From contig NZ_JXSL01000022.1 in assembly GCF_000829825.1 (NCBI RefSeq), positions 62,001 through 126,000 on the forward strand: a stretch of 64,000 nucleotides of DNA, given 5' to 3'. A model generated the notes under the pieces. That model did no database searches, was not told the DNA's origin, and saw nothing but the letters and a program-made list of their open reading frames with translations. This stretch comes from Paramagnetospirillum magnetotacticum MS-1 (GTDB lineage: Bacteria > Pseudomonadota > Alphaproteobacteria > Rhodospirillales > Magnetospirillaceae). This document shows positions 47,927-57,300 of this stretch, piece by piece. The position numbers were made by a program, and so were the translations under genes. Each line of letters opens with the position of its first letter. Position 1 is the first letter of the stretch.

Positions 47927-48844
47927 ATGCGTCCCATCGTCATCATCGTCGTCGTGGCCGCCCTGGCGGCGGGTGGAACCGGCATGCTGGCCAATGCCTG
48001 GCTCGACCGTCAGGAAAGCCGTCATGCCAAGGCCGATGACGCGCCGGTGGTCGAGGTTCTGGTGATCAATCGTGATGTTCCCTCCGGCGCGGCGCTGTCC
48101 GTCGATGATCTGCGCTATGAAAGCTGGCCCCGTTCCGCCGCCACCGCCCGTCTGGTGGTGCGCAGGCCGGGCGAGGATGCCAAGGCCGCCTTTGTCGGCA
48201 TGATCGCGCGTCGCGCCCTGACCGAGGGCGAGCCGGTTTCGGCCGCCACCACCTTCAAGCCCGACAGTTCCGGCGTGCTGGCCGGATTGCTGGGGCCGGG
48301 CAAGCGCGCCATTTCCATCACCATCACCAATCCCACGGCGGTGTCGGGCTTCATTACACCGGGTGATCGGGTGGATGTGGTCATGTTGACCGACCTCAAG
48401 AAGATCGAGGACGCCCAGGGCCGCGAGAGCAAGCAGGAAGAAGGGCGCTTCGGTGGCGAGACATTGCTGGTCCGCTTCGGGGCCGAGACGGTGCTCTCCG
48501 ATATCAGGGTGCTGGCCATCGACCAGCAGATCACGCGTGGCCGCGACGGCGCGGCCATCCAGGGCAAGACCGCCACGCTGGAAGTGACGCCGAAACAGGC
48601 GGAAATTCTGGTTCTGGCGGAAACCATGGGGATGCTGCAATTGTCGCTGCGCCCGCAACAGGGCGATGGCCCGGCGGTCGCCCCGCAGCCGGGCGAGATG
48701 CTGGACTTTACCGCCGATCTTGAAGCGGGCAAGGCCCTGCAGGCCTCGGTCGGCTTCGCGGCCAAGAAAAAGGGCACCAAGGCTTCGTCCCCGGTTCGGG
48801 TCAATCGGGGCGGCCAGGTCAGTGGGGAAGGGGCGGGGCGATGA
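47927..48844 (+). CDS. cpaB: Flp pilus assembly protein CpaB/RcpC
   Basis: 305-residue periplasmic protein with an N-terminal membrane helix (3-22), a SAF domain (about 45-115) and the RcpC/CpaB C-terminal region with TNPTAVSGFITPGDRVDVV. Thought to bind peptidoglycan or steady the secretin. Stop overlaps cpaC by 4 bp. Confidence 0.93.
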   Translation: MRPIVIIVVVAALAAGGTGMLANAWLDRQESRHAKADDAPVVEVLVINRDVPSGAALSVDDLRYESWPRSAATARLVVRRPGEDAKAAFVGMIARRALTEGEPVSAATTFKPDSSGVLAGLLGPGKRAISITITNPTAVSGFITPGDRVDVVMLTDLKKIEDAQGRESKQEEGRFGGETLLVRFGAETVLSDIRVLAIDQQITRGRDGAAIQGKTATLEVTPKQAEILVLAETMGMLQLSLRPQQGDGPAVAPQPGEMLDFTADLEAGKALQASVGFAAKKKGTKASSPVRVNRGGQVSGEGAGR

Positions 48845-50331
48845 GGGGGCGTTTTATTCCGGCAGCCATTCTGGCGATTCTTCTCGCCATGCCCGCCTGG
48901 GCGCAAAGCGAAGAGCCTCCGCCGCCCCATTCGGCCCCGCGCGCCATGGTGATCACCCTGGGGGCTCCGTCCGGGCCGGGACAGGCGCAGCGCGCTGGCA
49001 CCCCCCGATCCCTGCTGGGCGCCACGGCCGCATCCGCCGAATCCATGCAGGTTCCCGTGGGCAAAAGCGTGGATCTGACCCTGCCCGGTGCCGTCAGGGA
49101 GGTGGTGATCGGCAATTCCGACATCGCCGATGTGATGGTGCGCAGCCCCAATCTGGTGCATATCACTGGCCGGGCGGTGGGGCAGACCAATGTCTTTCTG
49201 GTCGATCGCGCGGGCCGCGTCATGCGGCGCATCGATCTCAATGTGTCCATCGATTCCCAGGCGGTTCGGGACGCCTTGCGCGCCGTCCTGCCCGACGAGC
49301 GCGCCATCAACGTGGAGGCCGTGGCCGACAGCCTGTATCTGTCGGGTTCGGTCAAGAACGACGCGGCGGCGCGAGACGCCAAGATGCTGGCCAGGCGTTT
49401 CGTGGCCGAGGACGCAAAGCTGGTCAATCTCTTGCGGGTGGTCAACGAGCAGCAGGTACTGCTCCACGTCAAGGTGGCGGAGATCCAGCGCACCGTTCTC
49501 AAGGAACTGGGCTTCGGCCTGACCGCCAATAAGGGCATTCCCCTGATCGGCAGTTCGGTCCTGGGCTCGGGATCCAAGACCAGTTCCACGGTGGGCCTGA
49601 TTGATTCGTCTTCCACCGCCATCTTCGGCACCGCCACCATCACCGGCATCGGCGCCCTGGCGGCAAATCTCAACATCCTTGAGAATCAGGGGCTGATCCG
49701 CACCCTGGTGGAGCCCAATCTGACCGCGGTGTCGGGCGAGACCGCCACCATGCTGGCGGGCGGCGAACTGCCCATTCCCATCTCCCAGACCAACGGCGCG
49801 GTCAGTGTCGAGTTCAAGCCCTATGGCGTGCTGCTGTCCTTCACGCCCACCGTGCTGGACCCCGGCCGTCTCAGCCTCAAGATGAGCACCGAAGTCAGCG
49901 CCATCGACAACAACAACAAGACCGCCATCTCGTCGAGCATCTCGGTGCCCGCCTTCAAGGTCCGCCGCGCCGGATCCACGGTGGAACTGCCCTCGGGCGG
50001 CTCCATCATGATCGCCGGTTTGCTGCAAAACGACATCACCAGCAATATCACCGGCCTGCCGGGCCTGATGGACCTGCCGGTGCTAGGCTTGCTGTTTCGC
50101 TCCAACGCTTTTCAGCGCAACGAGACCGAACTGGTGGTGATCCTGTCGGCCTATGTGGTCCGTCCGGTGGAACAGCCGGTTCTGGGCACGCCCAATGACG
50201 GCTTCGCGCCCAGTTCCGATCTGAAGCGCTTTTTGTTGGGGCGGCTGCAGGATACCTATACCAAGCGCTCGCGCGAACTGCCCGCCACGCCGCCTTCCCT
50301 GCAAGGCCCCTACGGCCATATCGTCCAGTGA
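48841..50331 (+). CDS. cpaC: Flp pilus secretin CpaC/RcpA
   Basis: 496-residue outer membrane secretin. Signal peptide (1-20), pilus-formation N domain (about 60-135: VPVGKSVDLTLPGAVREVV), BON-like domain (about 137-205), and the secretin core from about 210 with VEPNLTAVSGETATMLAGGELP and the late motif LPVLGLLFRSNAFQRNETELVV. Forms the pore for the pilus. The N domain is also present as a separate protein at 56869-57297. Confidence 0.95.
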   Translation: MRGRFIPAAILAILLAMPAWAQSEEPPPPHSAPRAMVITLGAPSGPGQAQRAGTPRSLLGATAASAESMQVPVGKSVDLTLPGAVREVVIGNSDIADVMVRSPNLVHITGRAVGQTNVFLVDRAGRVMRRIDLNVSIDSQAVRDALRAVLPDERAINVEAVADSLYLSGSVKNDAAARDAKMLARRFVAEDAKLVNLLRVVNEQQVLLHVKVAEIQRTVLKELGFGLTANKGIPLIGSSVLGSGSKTSSTVGLIDSSSTAIFGTATITGIGALAANLNILENQGLIRTLVEPNLTAVSGETATMLAGGELPIPISQTNGAVSVEFKPYGVLLSFTPTVLDPGRLSLKMSTEVSAIDNNNKTAISSSISVPAFKVRRAGSTVELPSGGSIMIAGLLQNDITSNITGLPGLMDLPVLGLLFRSNAFQRNETELVVILSAYVVRPVEQPVLGTPNDGFAPSSDLKRFLLGRLQDTYTKRSRELPATPPSLQGPYGHIVQ

Positions 50332-50342
50332 GGAGGATCGCC

Positions 50343-51026
50343 ATGACTCCGTTCCGCGCCATCCTCGCCACCCTGGTCCTGATGCCTGTGCTGGCGGGCT
50401 GCGAGGCTGATCTGGCCGAGCATGATTATCGCCTCTCCCATCCCATCGCCGTGGAGGAGAAGGCGGCGGTGGCCCTGTTTGCCCGCCCGGCGCCGGGCGC
50501 GCCCCTATCCGACATTGACCGCGACCGCCTGGGCCGTCTGGCCGAGGAATCGCTGAGGCGCGGCGCTGGCCCCATCCAGATCACGGTCGGGGCACGGACG
50601 GGCGAGGAAGCCGACGCCCAGGCCTTCGCCCAGACCCTGTCCGACACCATGCGGGCCTGGGGCGTCGGGCCTGTCGTGGTGGCGGTGGCCGGTGGTGCCG
50701 ATGCGGTGCCTCAGCCGGGTCTCGCCCAGGTCCGCGTGCCGGTCTGGGAGGCCAAGGCCCCGGAATGCGGCACCTTCGATCGCGGCCTCAATCCCGATTA
50801 CGCCAATGCGCCGCACAGCAACTGGGGCTGCTCCATCCAGCGCAACAAGGCGTTGATGGTGCAAAATCCCGCCGATCTGGTCCGGGCCCGCGACACGTCG
50901 GGCCGCGATGCGAACCGCGCCAATGACGTGCTGGAAAAGTATGGCAAGGGCGAGGCCACCAGTTCCGCCCGCGAACCCATCACCGCCGGATCCACCTCGG
51001 CGGTGGGTTCGAGCGGCGCGAAATAG
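50343..51026 (+). CDS. cpaD: Flp pilus assembly lipoprotein CpaD
   Basis: 227 residues with lipobox LAGC (Cys about 20) and the CpaD features HDYRLSHPIAVE near the start and FGC-like SNWGCSIQRNKALMVQNPADL near the end. Acts with the secretin, probably as pilotin or periplasmic partner. The ATG at 50343 has GAGGAGG 6 bp before; an earlier in-frame GTG overlaps the cpaC stop. Confidence 0.93.
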   Translation: MTPFRAILATLVLMPVLAGCEADLAEHDYRLSHPIAVEEKAAVALFARPAPGAPLSDIDRDRLGRLAEESLRRGAGPIQITVGARTGEEADAQAFAQTLSDTMRAWGVGPVVVAVAGGADAVPQPGLAQVRVPVWEAKAPECGTFDRGLNPDYANAPHSNWGCSIQRNKALMVQNPADLVRARDTSGRDANRANDVLEKYGKGEATSSAREPITAGSTSAVGSSGAK

Positions 51027-51038
51027 AAGGAGGCACAA

Positions 51039-52229
51039 ATGGTCTTTCGCCTGACCATCGAGGCCTTCTGTTGCGGGGCCGAGACCGCCGAAGCCCTGCG
51101 CAATGCCTGCACCGACCGGCAGTTGGCCAAGTCGCGCCTCGGTCTGATGGAGGGCGGGCTGGCGGCGGCCATCACTCATTACGCCGATCTGCCCACGCCC
51201 CAGGTCCTGGTGGTGGAGGAAAGCGATCCCACCCAATTGCGGTCGCGTCTCGATCAACTGGCCGAGGTCTGTGTTTCCGGCACCAAGGTGGTGGTGATCG
51301 GTCCGGTCAACGATATCCGTCTTTACCGCGAACTGATGGCCAAGGGGGTTGCCGATTATCTTCCCGCCCCGGCCGGGGCGCGGCAACTGGTGGACTCCCT
51401 TGCCGGTCTGTTCGCCGACCCGGCTTCGGCGCCCAGGGCCCGCGTGGTGGCCTGCTGGGGGGCCAGGGGCGGCACCGGCTCGTCCACTCTGGCCCAGAAT
51501 CTGGCTTGGGCGGCGGCGCGGCATCTGGCCGAGAAGGTCATCCTCATCGATCTCGACATCGCCTTCGGCACCTCCGTCCTGGCCTTCAATCTGGAGGCCA
51601 AGCAAAGCATCGCCGATGTGCTGGCCAACCCGGAGCGCCTGGACGAGGTTCTGGTGGATCGCTGCATGGCCGAATACGACGACCATCTGCAGATCCTTGC
51701 GGCTCCCGGCGATGGGCGCGGCCACGGCGTCACCACTTTGGAGCCCCTGGAGCATCTTGTGGATCTGGCGTCGCGCATGGCGGCCCTGGTGGTGCTGGAC
51801 ATCCCCCATGTCTGGGCGGAATGGAGCGAGGCTTTGCTGGCCGGGGCCGACGAAGTGGTGGTTACCGCCATCGCCGATTTCGCCTCCCTGCGCGATACCA
51901 AGACCCTGGTGGACCTGCTGTCGCCGCGCCGTCAGGGCATGGCTCCGCTGCGCCTGGTGCTGAACCGGGCCGAGACCGGCCGCAAGGCGCAGCTATCGGC
52001 CAAGGACTTCGCCGAGACCCTGAAGATGACGCCCGATCTGGTCATTCCGTCCGACCCCGCCCTGTTCGGCGAGGCGGCCACCGAGGCGCGCATGCTGGGA
52101 GAGGTGGCGGCCAACCACAAGATCGTCCAGTCCCTGGGGCAACTGGCCGTCACTCTGAGTGGCAAGGCCCCGGTGGTGGCGCGCAAACCGGCCAAGTCCC
52201 GCTCCCTCCTGGACTGGCTGAGGAGATAG
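51039..52229 (+). CDS. cpaE: Pilus localisation ATPase CpaE/TadZ
   Basis: 396 residues: receiver-like N domain (about 5-135) without a full phospho-acceptor pocket, then a ParA/MinD ATPase domain (about 143-380). The deviant Walker A reads GARGGTGSSTLA: Arg replaces the signature Lys and Ser the catalytic Lys of GKT/S, a change also seen in other CpaE proteins. Marks the pole or site where the Tad machine assembles. Confidence 0.92.
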   Translation: MVFRLTIEAFCCGAETAEALRNACTDRQLAKSRLGLMEGGLAAAITHYADLPTPQVLVVEESDPTQLRSRLDQLAEVCVSGTKVVVIGPVNDIRLYRELMAKGVADYLPAPAGARQLVDSLAGLFADPASAPRARVVACWGARGGTGSSTLAQNLAWAAARHLAEKVILIDLDIAFGTSVLAFNLEAKQSIADVLANPERLDEVLVDRCMAEYDDHLQILAAPGDGRGHGVTTLEPLEHLVDLASRMAALVVLDIPHVWAEWSEALLAGADEVVVTAIADFASLRDTKTLVDLLSPRRQGMAPLRLVLNRAETGRKAQLSAKDFAETLKMTPDLVIPSDPALFGEAATEARMLGEVAANHKIVQSLGQLAVTLSGKAPVVARKPAKSRSLLDWLRR

Positions 52230-52232
52230 GCC

Positions 52233-53627
52233 ATGTTCGGGCGCCGCGCCCAGCCGCCGGAAAAGACCGCGCCGCCGCCCAAGGAGGCGGCCAAGCCCGC
52301 TGCCGGTCCGGTATCGGCACCGGCATCTCCGTCTTCGGGGCGGACGGCCGAGTTGGATCAGCGGCTTTCCGACATCAAGATCGCCATCTTCAACGATCTG
52401 ATCGATTCGGTGGACCCCACCGAGCTGGGCAAGCTGGAACCGGCCCAGGTGCGCGAGGAAATCTCGGATATCGTCGCCGAGATCATCTCCATGCGCAATC
52501 TGGTGATCTCGGCGGCCGAGCAGCAGGTGGTGATCGGCGACATCTGCAACGATGTGCTGGGCCTGGGGCCCTTGGAACCCCTGATCGCCCGCGACGACAT
52601 CGCCGACATCATGGTGAACGGTGCCGACAAGGTCTATATAGAGACCGAAGGGCGCATCGAGCTGACCGATATCAAGTTCCGCGATAACGCCCAGCTGATG
52701 AATATCTGCCAGCGCATCGTCGCGGCGGTGGGCCGCCGGGTGGACGAGGCCAGCCCCATCTGCGACGCCCGCCTGATGGATGGCTCGCGCGTCAACGTCA
52801 TCGTGCCGCCGCTGGCCATCGACGGGCCGACTCTGACCATCCGCAAGTTCAAGCGCGAAAAGCTGACCCTGGAAAAGCTGGTGGAGTTCGGCTCGGTCTC
52901 CGCGCCCGCCGCCCGCGTGCTGCAGATCGCGTCGGCATCGCGGCTCAACATCCTGATCTCGGGCGGCACCGGTTCGGGCAAGACCACGCTGCTCAACTGC
53001 ATGACCCGCTATATCGACCAGACCGAGCGCATCGTCACCTGCGAGGATGCCGCCGAGCTGCAATTGCAGCAGCCCCATGTGGTGCGCCTGGAAACCCGGC
53101 CGCCCAACCTGGAAGGCACCGGCGCCATCACCATGCGCGATCTGGTGAAGAACTGCCTGCGCATGCGGCCCGAACGCATCATCGTGGGCGAGGTGCGCGG
53201 GCCCGAGGCCTTCGACCTGCTCCAGGCCATGAATACCGGCCATGACGGCTCCATGGGAACCATCCACGCCAACACGCCCAGGGACGCCTTGTCGCGCGTC
53301 GAGAACATGGTGGCCATGGGCGGCTATTCCCTGCCCGCCAAGGCGGTGCGCGAGCAGATCTCGGCGGCCATCAACCTGATCGTCCAGGCATCGCGTCTCA
53401 GGGACGGTTCGCGCAAGATCACCCATATCACCGAAGTGGTGGGCATGGAGGGCGAGGTCATCACCCTTCAGGATCTCTATGTCTTCGAGTTCGAGGGCGA
53501 GGATAGCCGGGGCCGCATCCTGGGCCGTCACCGTCCCACCGGCCTTCGTCCGGCCTTCTGGGACCGCGCCCGCTATTATGGGCTGGAGCGCGATCTGGCC
53601 GAGGCCCTGGGTGAGACCCATGTTTGA
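52233..53627 (+). CDS. cpaF: Pilus assembly ATPase CpaF/TadA
   Basis: 464-residue secretion ATPase that powers Flp extension and retraction. Disordered Pro/Ala-rich N-terminus (1-35), N-terminal three-helix part, then the motor: Walker [12 protein letters not shown] (about 245), an Asp box, Walker [22 protein letters not shown] and the His box GTIHAN. GAGGAG precedes the ATG, 3 bp after cpaE. Confidence 0.96.
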   Translation: MFGRRAQPPEKTAPPPKEAAKPAAGPVSAPASPSSGRTAELDQRLSDIKIAIFNDLIDSVDPTELGKLEPAQVREEISDIVAEIISMRNLVISAAEQQVVIGDICNDVLGLGPLEPLIARDDIADIMVNGADKVYIETEGRIELTDIKFRDNAQLMNICQRIVAAVGRRVDEASPICDARLMDGSRVNVIVPPLAIDGPTLTIRKFKREKLTLEKLVEFGSVSAPAARVLQIASASRLNILISGGTGSGKTTLLNCMTRYIDQTERIVTCEDAAELQLQQPHVVRLETRPPNLEGTGAITMRDLVKNCLRMRPERIIVGEVRGPEAFDLLQAMNTGHDGSMGTIHANTPRDALSRVENMVAMGGYSLPAKAVREQISAAINLIVQASRLRDGSRKITHITEVVGMEGEVITLQDLYVFEFEGEDSRGRILGRHRPTGLRPAFWDRARYYGLERDLAEALGETHV

Positions 53628-54615
53628 TCTCCTCGAACGCATGCCCGCCGAGATTGCCGTCCTGGTGGCGGTGATGCTGGTCACCCTGGCGGTGCTGGGC
53701 TGGTCCCTGTTCACGCTGCTCCATGGGCCGCGCGCCCGTCTCAAGCGCCGCCTCGCCGCCGTGGCGGGTGGCTCCCACGGGGCCGAGCGGCGGCTGGCCG
53801 GGCGCATGCCCCAGCGTAAATCGGTGCAGGCCCGCCTCAAGGCGGTGGAAGGCGCCAGGGCGCGCAATTTCGGCTGGCGTCTGCGCGAACAATTGCTGCA
53901 GGCGGGTTGGAACCTGGAAGTCTGGCACTATCTGGCCGGGTCCGGTGGCCTCACCCTGGCGGTCTTCGCCCTGGGCCAGGTCTTGGGGCTGGCCATGGTG
54001 TGGAGCGGGCTGGCCGCGCTTTGCCTGGGGGTCGGCGTGCCCAAGCTGGTTTTGGGCGTGGCGGCGGGCAAGCGCCTCAAGGCCTTTACCGCCCAGTTCG
54101 CCGATGCCCTGGACGTGGTGGTGCGCGGCATCCGCTCGGGCCTGCCCTTGGGCGAGTGCATCGCCATCATCGGCCGGGAAATGCCCGATCCGGTGGGGGC
54201 CGAGTTCCGCCAGATCACCGAGGGCACCCGTATCGGCCTCACCTTGCACGAAGCCATGACCCGCGCGGTGGAACGCATGCCCATGGCCGAGATGCGCTAT
54301 TTCGCCATCGTCCTGGCCATCCAGCAACAGACAGGCGGGAATCTGGCCGAGACCCTGGCCAAGCTGTCCGAGGTGTTGCGCGCCCGCAAGCGCATGCGCG
54401 ACAAGGTCCTGTCCTATGCCGCCGAGGCCCGCGCCTCGGCCGCCATCATCGGTTCCCTGCCCCTGCTGGTGGTGGCCATGCTGGGCATGCTGGCGCCCCA
54501 GTATATCGGCGTGCTGTTCACCACCGAGCCCGGCAATCTGCTGCTGGCCATCGGCATCCTGACCGAGGCGGCCGGGGTGATGGTCATGCGCGGCATGATC
54601 AACTTCGATATCTGA
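53620..54615 (+). CDS. tadB: Flp pilus inner membrane protein TadB
   Basis: 331-residue platform protein: N-terminal helix (about 12-32), a cytoplasmic helical region, paired helices (about 105-150) and the type II secretion F domain (about 160-290), ending in two helices. Overlaps cpaF by 8 bp; the ATG giving MFDLLERMP was chosen because longer frames read antisense-like coding of cpaF. Confidence 0.93.
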   Translation: MFDLLERMPAEIAVLVAVMLVTLAVLGWSLFTLLHGPRARLKRRLAAVAGGSHGAERRLAGRMPQRKSVQARLKAVEGARARNFGWRLREQLLQAGWNLEVWHYLAGSGGLTLAVFALGQVLGLAMVWSGLAALCLGVGVPKLVLGVAAGKRLKAFTAQFADALDVVVRGIRSGLPLGECIAIIGREMPDPVGAEFRQITEGTRIGLTLHEAMTRAVERMPMAEMRYFAIVLAIQQQTGGNLAETLAKLSEVLRARKRMRDKVLSYAAEARASAAIIGSLPLLVVAMLGMLAPQYIGVLFTTEPGNLLLAIGILTEAAGVMVMRGMINFDI

Positions 54616-54625
54616 GGAGGGCGGG

Positions 54626-55585
54626 ATGCTGACCACCCTCATCGTGATCACGGCGGCCTTGGCGGCGGCGGCTTCGGTGCTGGCCCTGGCCCTGCCGCTC
54701 TTGGCCAGGGACCGCCGCGCCGCCCGCATCAAGGCGGTGTCGGGCCGCCGCCGGGAATTGTCCGAGCGGCAAAAGGCCGATCTGGACCAGGCGCGCGGCT
54801 CGGGGCGCAGACGTGGCGCCATGCCTCAGCGCCGCGTCGCCCTGATGCGCGCCGTCATCGACCGTCTCAAGCTGCAGGACCTGATGGAGGCCAAGGCGCT
54901 GAAGGCCAAGCTGGCCCAGGCGGGCTGGCGGGGCCAGGCGGCGCCGCTCACCTTCATCTTCGCCCGCGTGGCTTTGCCGGTTCTGCTGCTGGCATTGGGC
55001 CTGATCTACGCCACCACCTTGTTTGACGAGCAGCCGCTGATGATCCGCGCCATGATCCTGGCGGTGGCCATGGGGGCCGGGGGATTGTTACCCAATATCT
55101 GGCTGGCCAATGCGGTGCAGAAACGGCAATTGGCCCTTGGCCGCGCCTTTCCCGATGCGCTGGACCTCATCGTCATCTGCGTCGATGCCGGGTTGTCGGT
55201 GGAGACGGCGCTGGGCCGCGTCACCGAGGAGATGATGAACAGCTCGCCGGAAATGGCCGAGGAAATCGGCCTCACCGCCGCCGAACTGGCCTTCCTGGCC
55301 GATCGCCGTCAGGCCTGGGAAAATTTCGCCGGGCGCACCGGCCTGCCTCAGGTCAAGTCGCTGTCCACCGCCCTGATCCAGTCGGAGAAATACGGCACGC
55401 CTGTGGCTCAGGCGCTGAAGGTGCTGTCCCAGGAAAACCGCGAAAGCCGCATGGCCGCCGCCGAAAAGAAAGCCGCCGCCCTGCCGGCCAAGCTGACCGT
55501 GCCCATGATCGTCTTCTTCCTGCCGGTGCTGTTCCTGATGATCGCCGGTCCGGCGGCGCTGCAGGTGTCGGGGATGCTGAAGTGA
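54626..55585 (+). CDS. tadC: Flp pilus inner membrane protein TadC
   Basis: 319 residues, similar layout to TadB: N-terminal helix, middle pair of helices, F domain with FPDALDLIVICVDAGLSVETALGRV, final helix PMIVFFLPVLFLMIAGPA. Pairs with TadB under the ATPase. Last gene of the plus-strand operon, no terminator evident. Confidence 0.93.
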   Translation: MLTTLIVITAALAAAASVLALALPLLARDRRAARIKAVSGRRRELSERQKADLDQARGSGRRRGAMPQRRVALMRAVIDRLKLQDLMEAKALKAKLAQAGWRGQAAPLTFIFARVALPVLLLALGLIYATTLFDEQPLMIRAMILAVAMGAGGLLPNIWLANAVQKRQLALGRAFPDALDLIVICVDAGLSVETALGRVTEEMMNSSPEMAEEIGLTAAELAFLADRRQAWENFAGRTGLPQVKSLSTALIQSEKYGTPVAQALKVLSQENRESRMAAAEKKAAALPAKLTVPMIVFFLPVLFLMIAGPAALQVSGMLK

Positions 55586-55591
55586 CGGAGC

Positions 55592-55858
55592 CTAGGCCGG
55601 GCAGGGGACGCCTTCGGCATGGCAGCGCCCTGCCGGGCAAGACGGTTTGATCTCCTGCAATTGCCAGCGCCCGGTCTCGAACCACTTCCGGGCGAAGACC
55701 TCGGCGTCCTGCCTGTGGGTGAACTTGACCTCGTCGTAACGGCTGATGGCGAAGGGGGCTTTGCAATGGCGCTTCAGCCAGTCTTCCATCTCCATGAAGA
55801 GATCGAAGATGTAGCCACCGGAAATGTCCACGTTTCCCCGAATGCAGTAGTTCACCAT
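55592..55858 (-). CDS. Small protein of unknown function inside the tad locus
   Basis: 88 residues, soluble, with five cysteines (three in the last 20 residues: CPAGRC and CPA) and aromatic-rich helices (FDLFMEMEDWLKRHC, ARKWFETGRW). Convergent with tadC, 6 bp apart. No family recognised and no strong ribosome site, but composition and length look coding. Confidence 0.5.
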   Translation of the reverse strand: MVNYCIRGNVDISGGYIFDLFMEMEDWLKRHCKAPFAISRYDEVKFTHRQDAEVFARKWFETGRWQLQEIKPSCPAGRCHAEGVPCPA

Positions 55859-55979
55859 GGCCGTCTCGCAATCTGTTCCGGCGGAACAGTTGTATATCCG
55901 CCCTGATCTATTTATCAGGGGCTGGGGATCTGGTTGCCAGACGCGAGTTGTATTGAGTTGGAGCTTTTCCCGCCGCCGT

Positions 55980-56741
55980 TCACCGGGCGGAGGCGGCCAG
56001 GGCGCGAAGTGTCTCGATATTGATCCGCGCCTGTTCGGCCGAGAGGTCGCGGCGCGCCATGCGTTCGGCCCCGTCTCCGTCGCCCTTCAGGGCCGTCAGC
56101 AGAGCCAGGTTCTGTCGGACCTGGGCGGTGGCGGCGGGCAGGTCGGCGGCACGCGACAGCGTCGCCAGTCCCGCGTCCAACTGCCCGGCCAGGGCCTGGG
56201 ACAGGCCGAGATTGTTCAGCACGGCGGCATTGTCGGGGGTGATCTCCAGGGCGCGGGCATAGGCGGATTGGGCCTCGGCGGCGCGGCCCTGGGAATCCAG
56301 CGCCACCCCCAAGGTGGAATGGATGTCCCAATTGTCGGGCGCTAGGATACGGGCTTCCTCCAGCATCTTGATGGCCAGCGAGGCGCGGTCGGCGGCCAGA
56401 TAGTCCTTGCCCAGTTCCAGCAGGGTCAGGGCCTCGCGGCCCGAGCGGGCCAGATGGGACTGCATCAGATCGGCCGCCGCCTGTCCCTGGCCGGAATAAC
56501 GCAGATTGCGGGCCAGGGCGATGGCGAGGCCTGAATCCGTGGGGCGGTTCTGGTAAAGGGTGGAAAGGTGCTGGGCGGCGCCCTGATAGTCGCGTCCCGA
56601 TTCGGCCGCAGCGGCGGCTGCGCGCAAGGAGGGCTCCACCCCGGCGGACAGACCGCCGTTCTCGACGCCGCCACCAGTCAGGGTGCAGGCGCCTAGGGCC
56701 AGGGCCAAAGGCAGGGCGAATACGGCAAAGCGTCCGATCAT
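55980..56741 (-). CDS. tadD: TPR lipoprotein TadD
   Basis: 253 residues with lipobox LGAC (Cys about 19) and about five tetratricopeptide repeats (for example WDIHSTLGVALDSQGRAAEA and [19 protein letters not shown]). TadD helps outer membrane assembly of the secretin. On the minus strand, divergent from the CpaC-N-like gene. The 121 bp between it and the 88-residue gene hold only a CCCTGATctatttATCAGGGG hairpin. Confidence 0.9.
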   Translation of the reverse strand: MIGRFAVFALPLALALGACTLTGGGVENGGLSAGVEPSLRAAAAAAESGRDYQGAAQHLSTLYQNRPTDSGLAIALARNLRYSGQGQAAADLMQSHLARSGREALTLLELGKDYLAADRASLAIKMLEEARILAPDNWDIHSTLGVALDSQGRAAEAQSAYARALEITPDNAAVLNNLGLSQALAGQLDAGLATLSRAADLPAATAQVRQNLALLTALKGDGDGAERMARRDLSAEQARINIETLRALAASAR

Positions 56742-56868
56742 GATCCTGACTCTCCCAAGCGAACGGGGTACTCTGCCTTGGTTTCTACAGCTTTGTGAAG
56801 GCCTGCACTGTGGCGGGCTTCATTCATGCCTAAGATAGTGCCGTCGCCGTGATCTCCCGAGGTACGCC

Positions 56869-57297
56869 ATGAACCGCTTCCTGCCCCCCCTGCTCGCCGC
56901 CCTGGTCTGGGCCGCGCCCCAGGCCGCGCAGGCCTCCGAGGCGCTGGAGCTGCCCCTGGGCGGCGCTATCGTCTTGCCCATGCGCGGCGGGGTCCGCACG
57001 GTGGTGGTGGGCAATCCCGCCATCGCCGATGTCTCTGTCGATGGGCCGGGCTCGGTCACCGTGTTCGGCAAGGGTCCGGGCGCCACCAGTCTGGTGGCCC
57101 TTGATGCTGGCGGCGGCGTGCTGGCCGAGCGTCAGGTGGTGGTTCTGGCGGGCGGCGCCAATTCGGTGACGCTGCGCTATGGCACCGGCAAGACCTGGGT
57201 GCCGGGCGGCGCCACCGCCATCGTCGATTGCGGCGTCGCCACTTGCGCCCCGGCCAATACCCTGTCGGGCGAAAGCCCCTTCAAGGCCCATCGCTGA
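56869..57297 (+). CDS. Stand-alone CpaC N-domain (pilus formation N-terminal) protein
   Basis: 142-residue exported protein: signal peptide (1-22), then one pilus-formation N domain (LPLGGAIVLPMRGGVRTVVVGNPAIADVSV) aligning with residues about 60-135 of CpaC. A C-terminal Cys pair (DCGVATC) follows. It lacks the BON and secretin parts. Perhaps a periplasmic ring or chaperone subunit that contacts CpaC. Convergent with tadG, 3 bp apart. Confidence 0.8.
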   Translation: MNRFLPPLLAALVWAAPQAAQASEALELPLGGAIVLPMRGGVRTVVVGNPAIADVSVDGPGSVTVFGKGPGATSLVALDAGGGVLAERQVVVLAGGANSVTLRYGTGKTWVPGGATAIVDCGVATCAPANTLSGESPFKAHR

Positions 57298-57300
57298 TCC

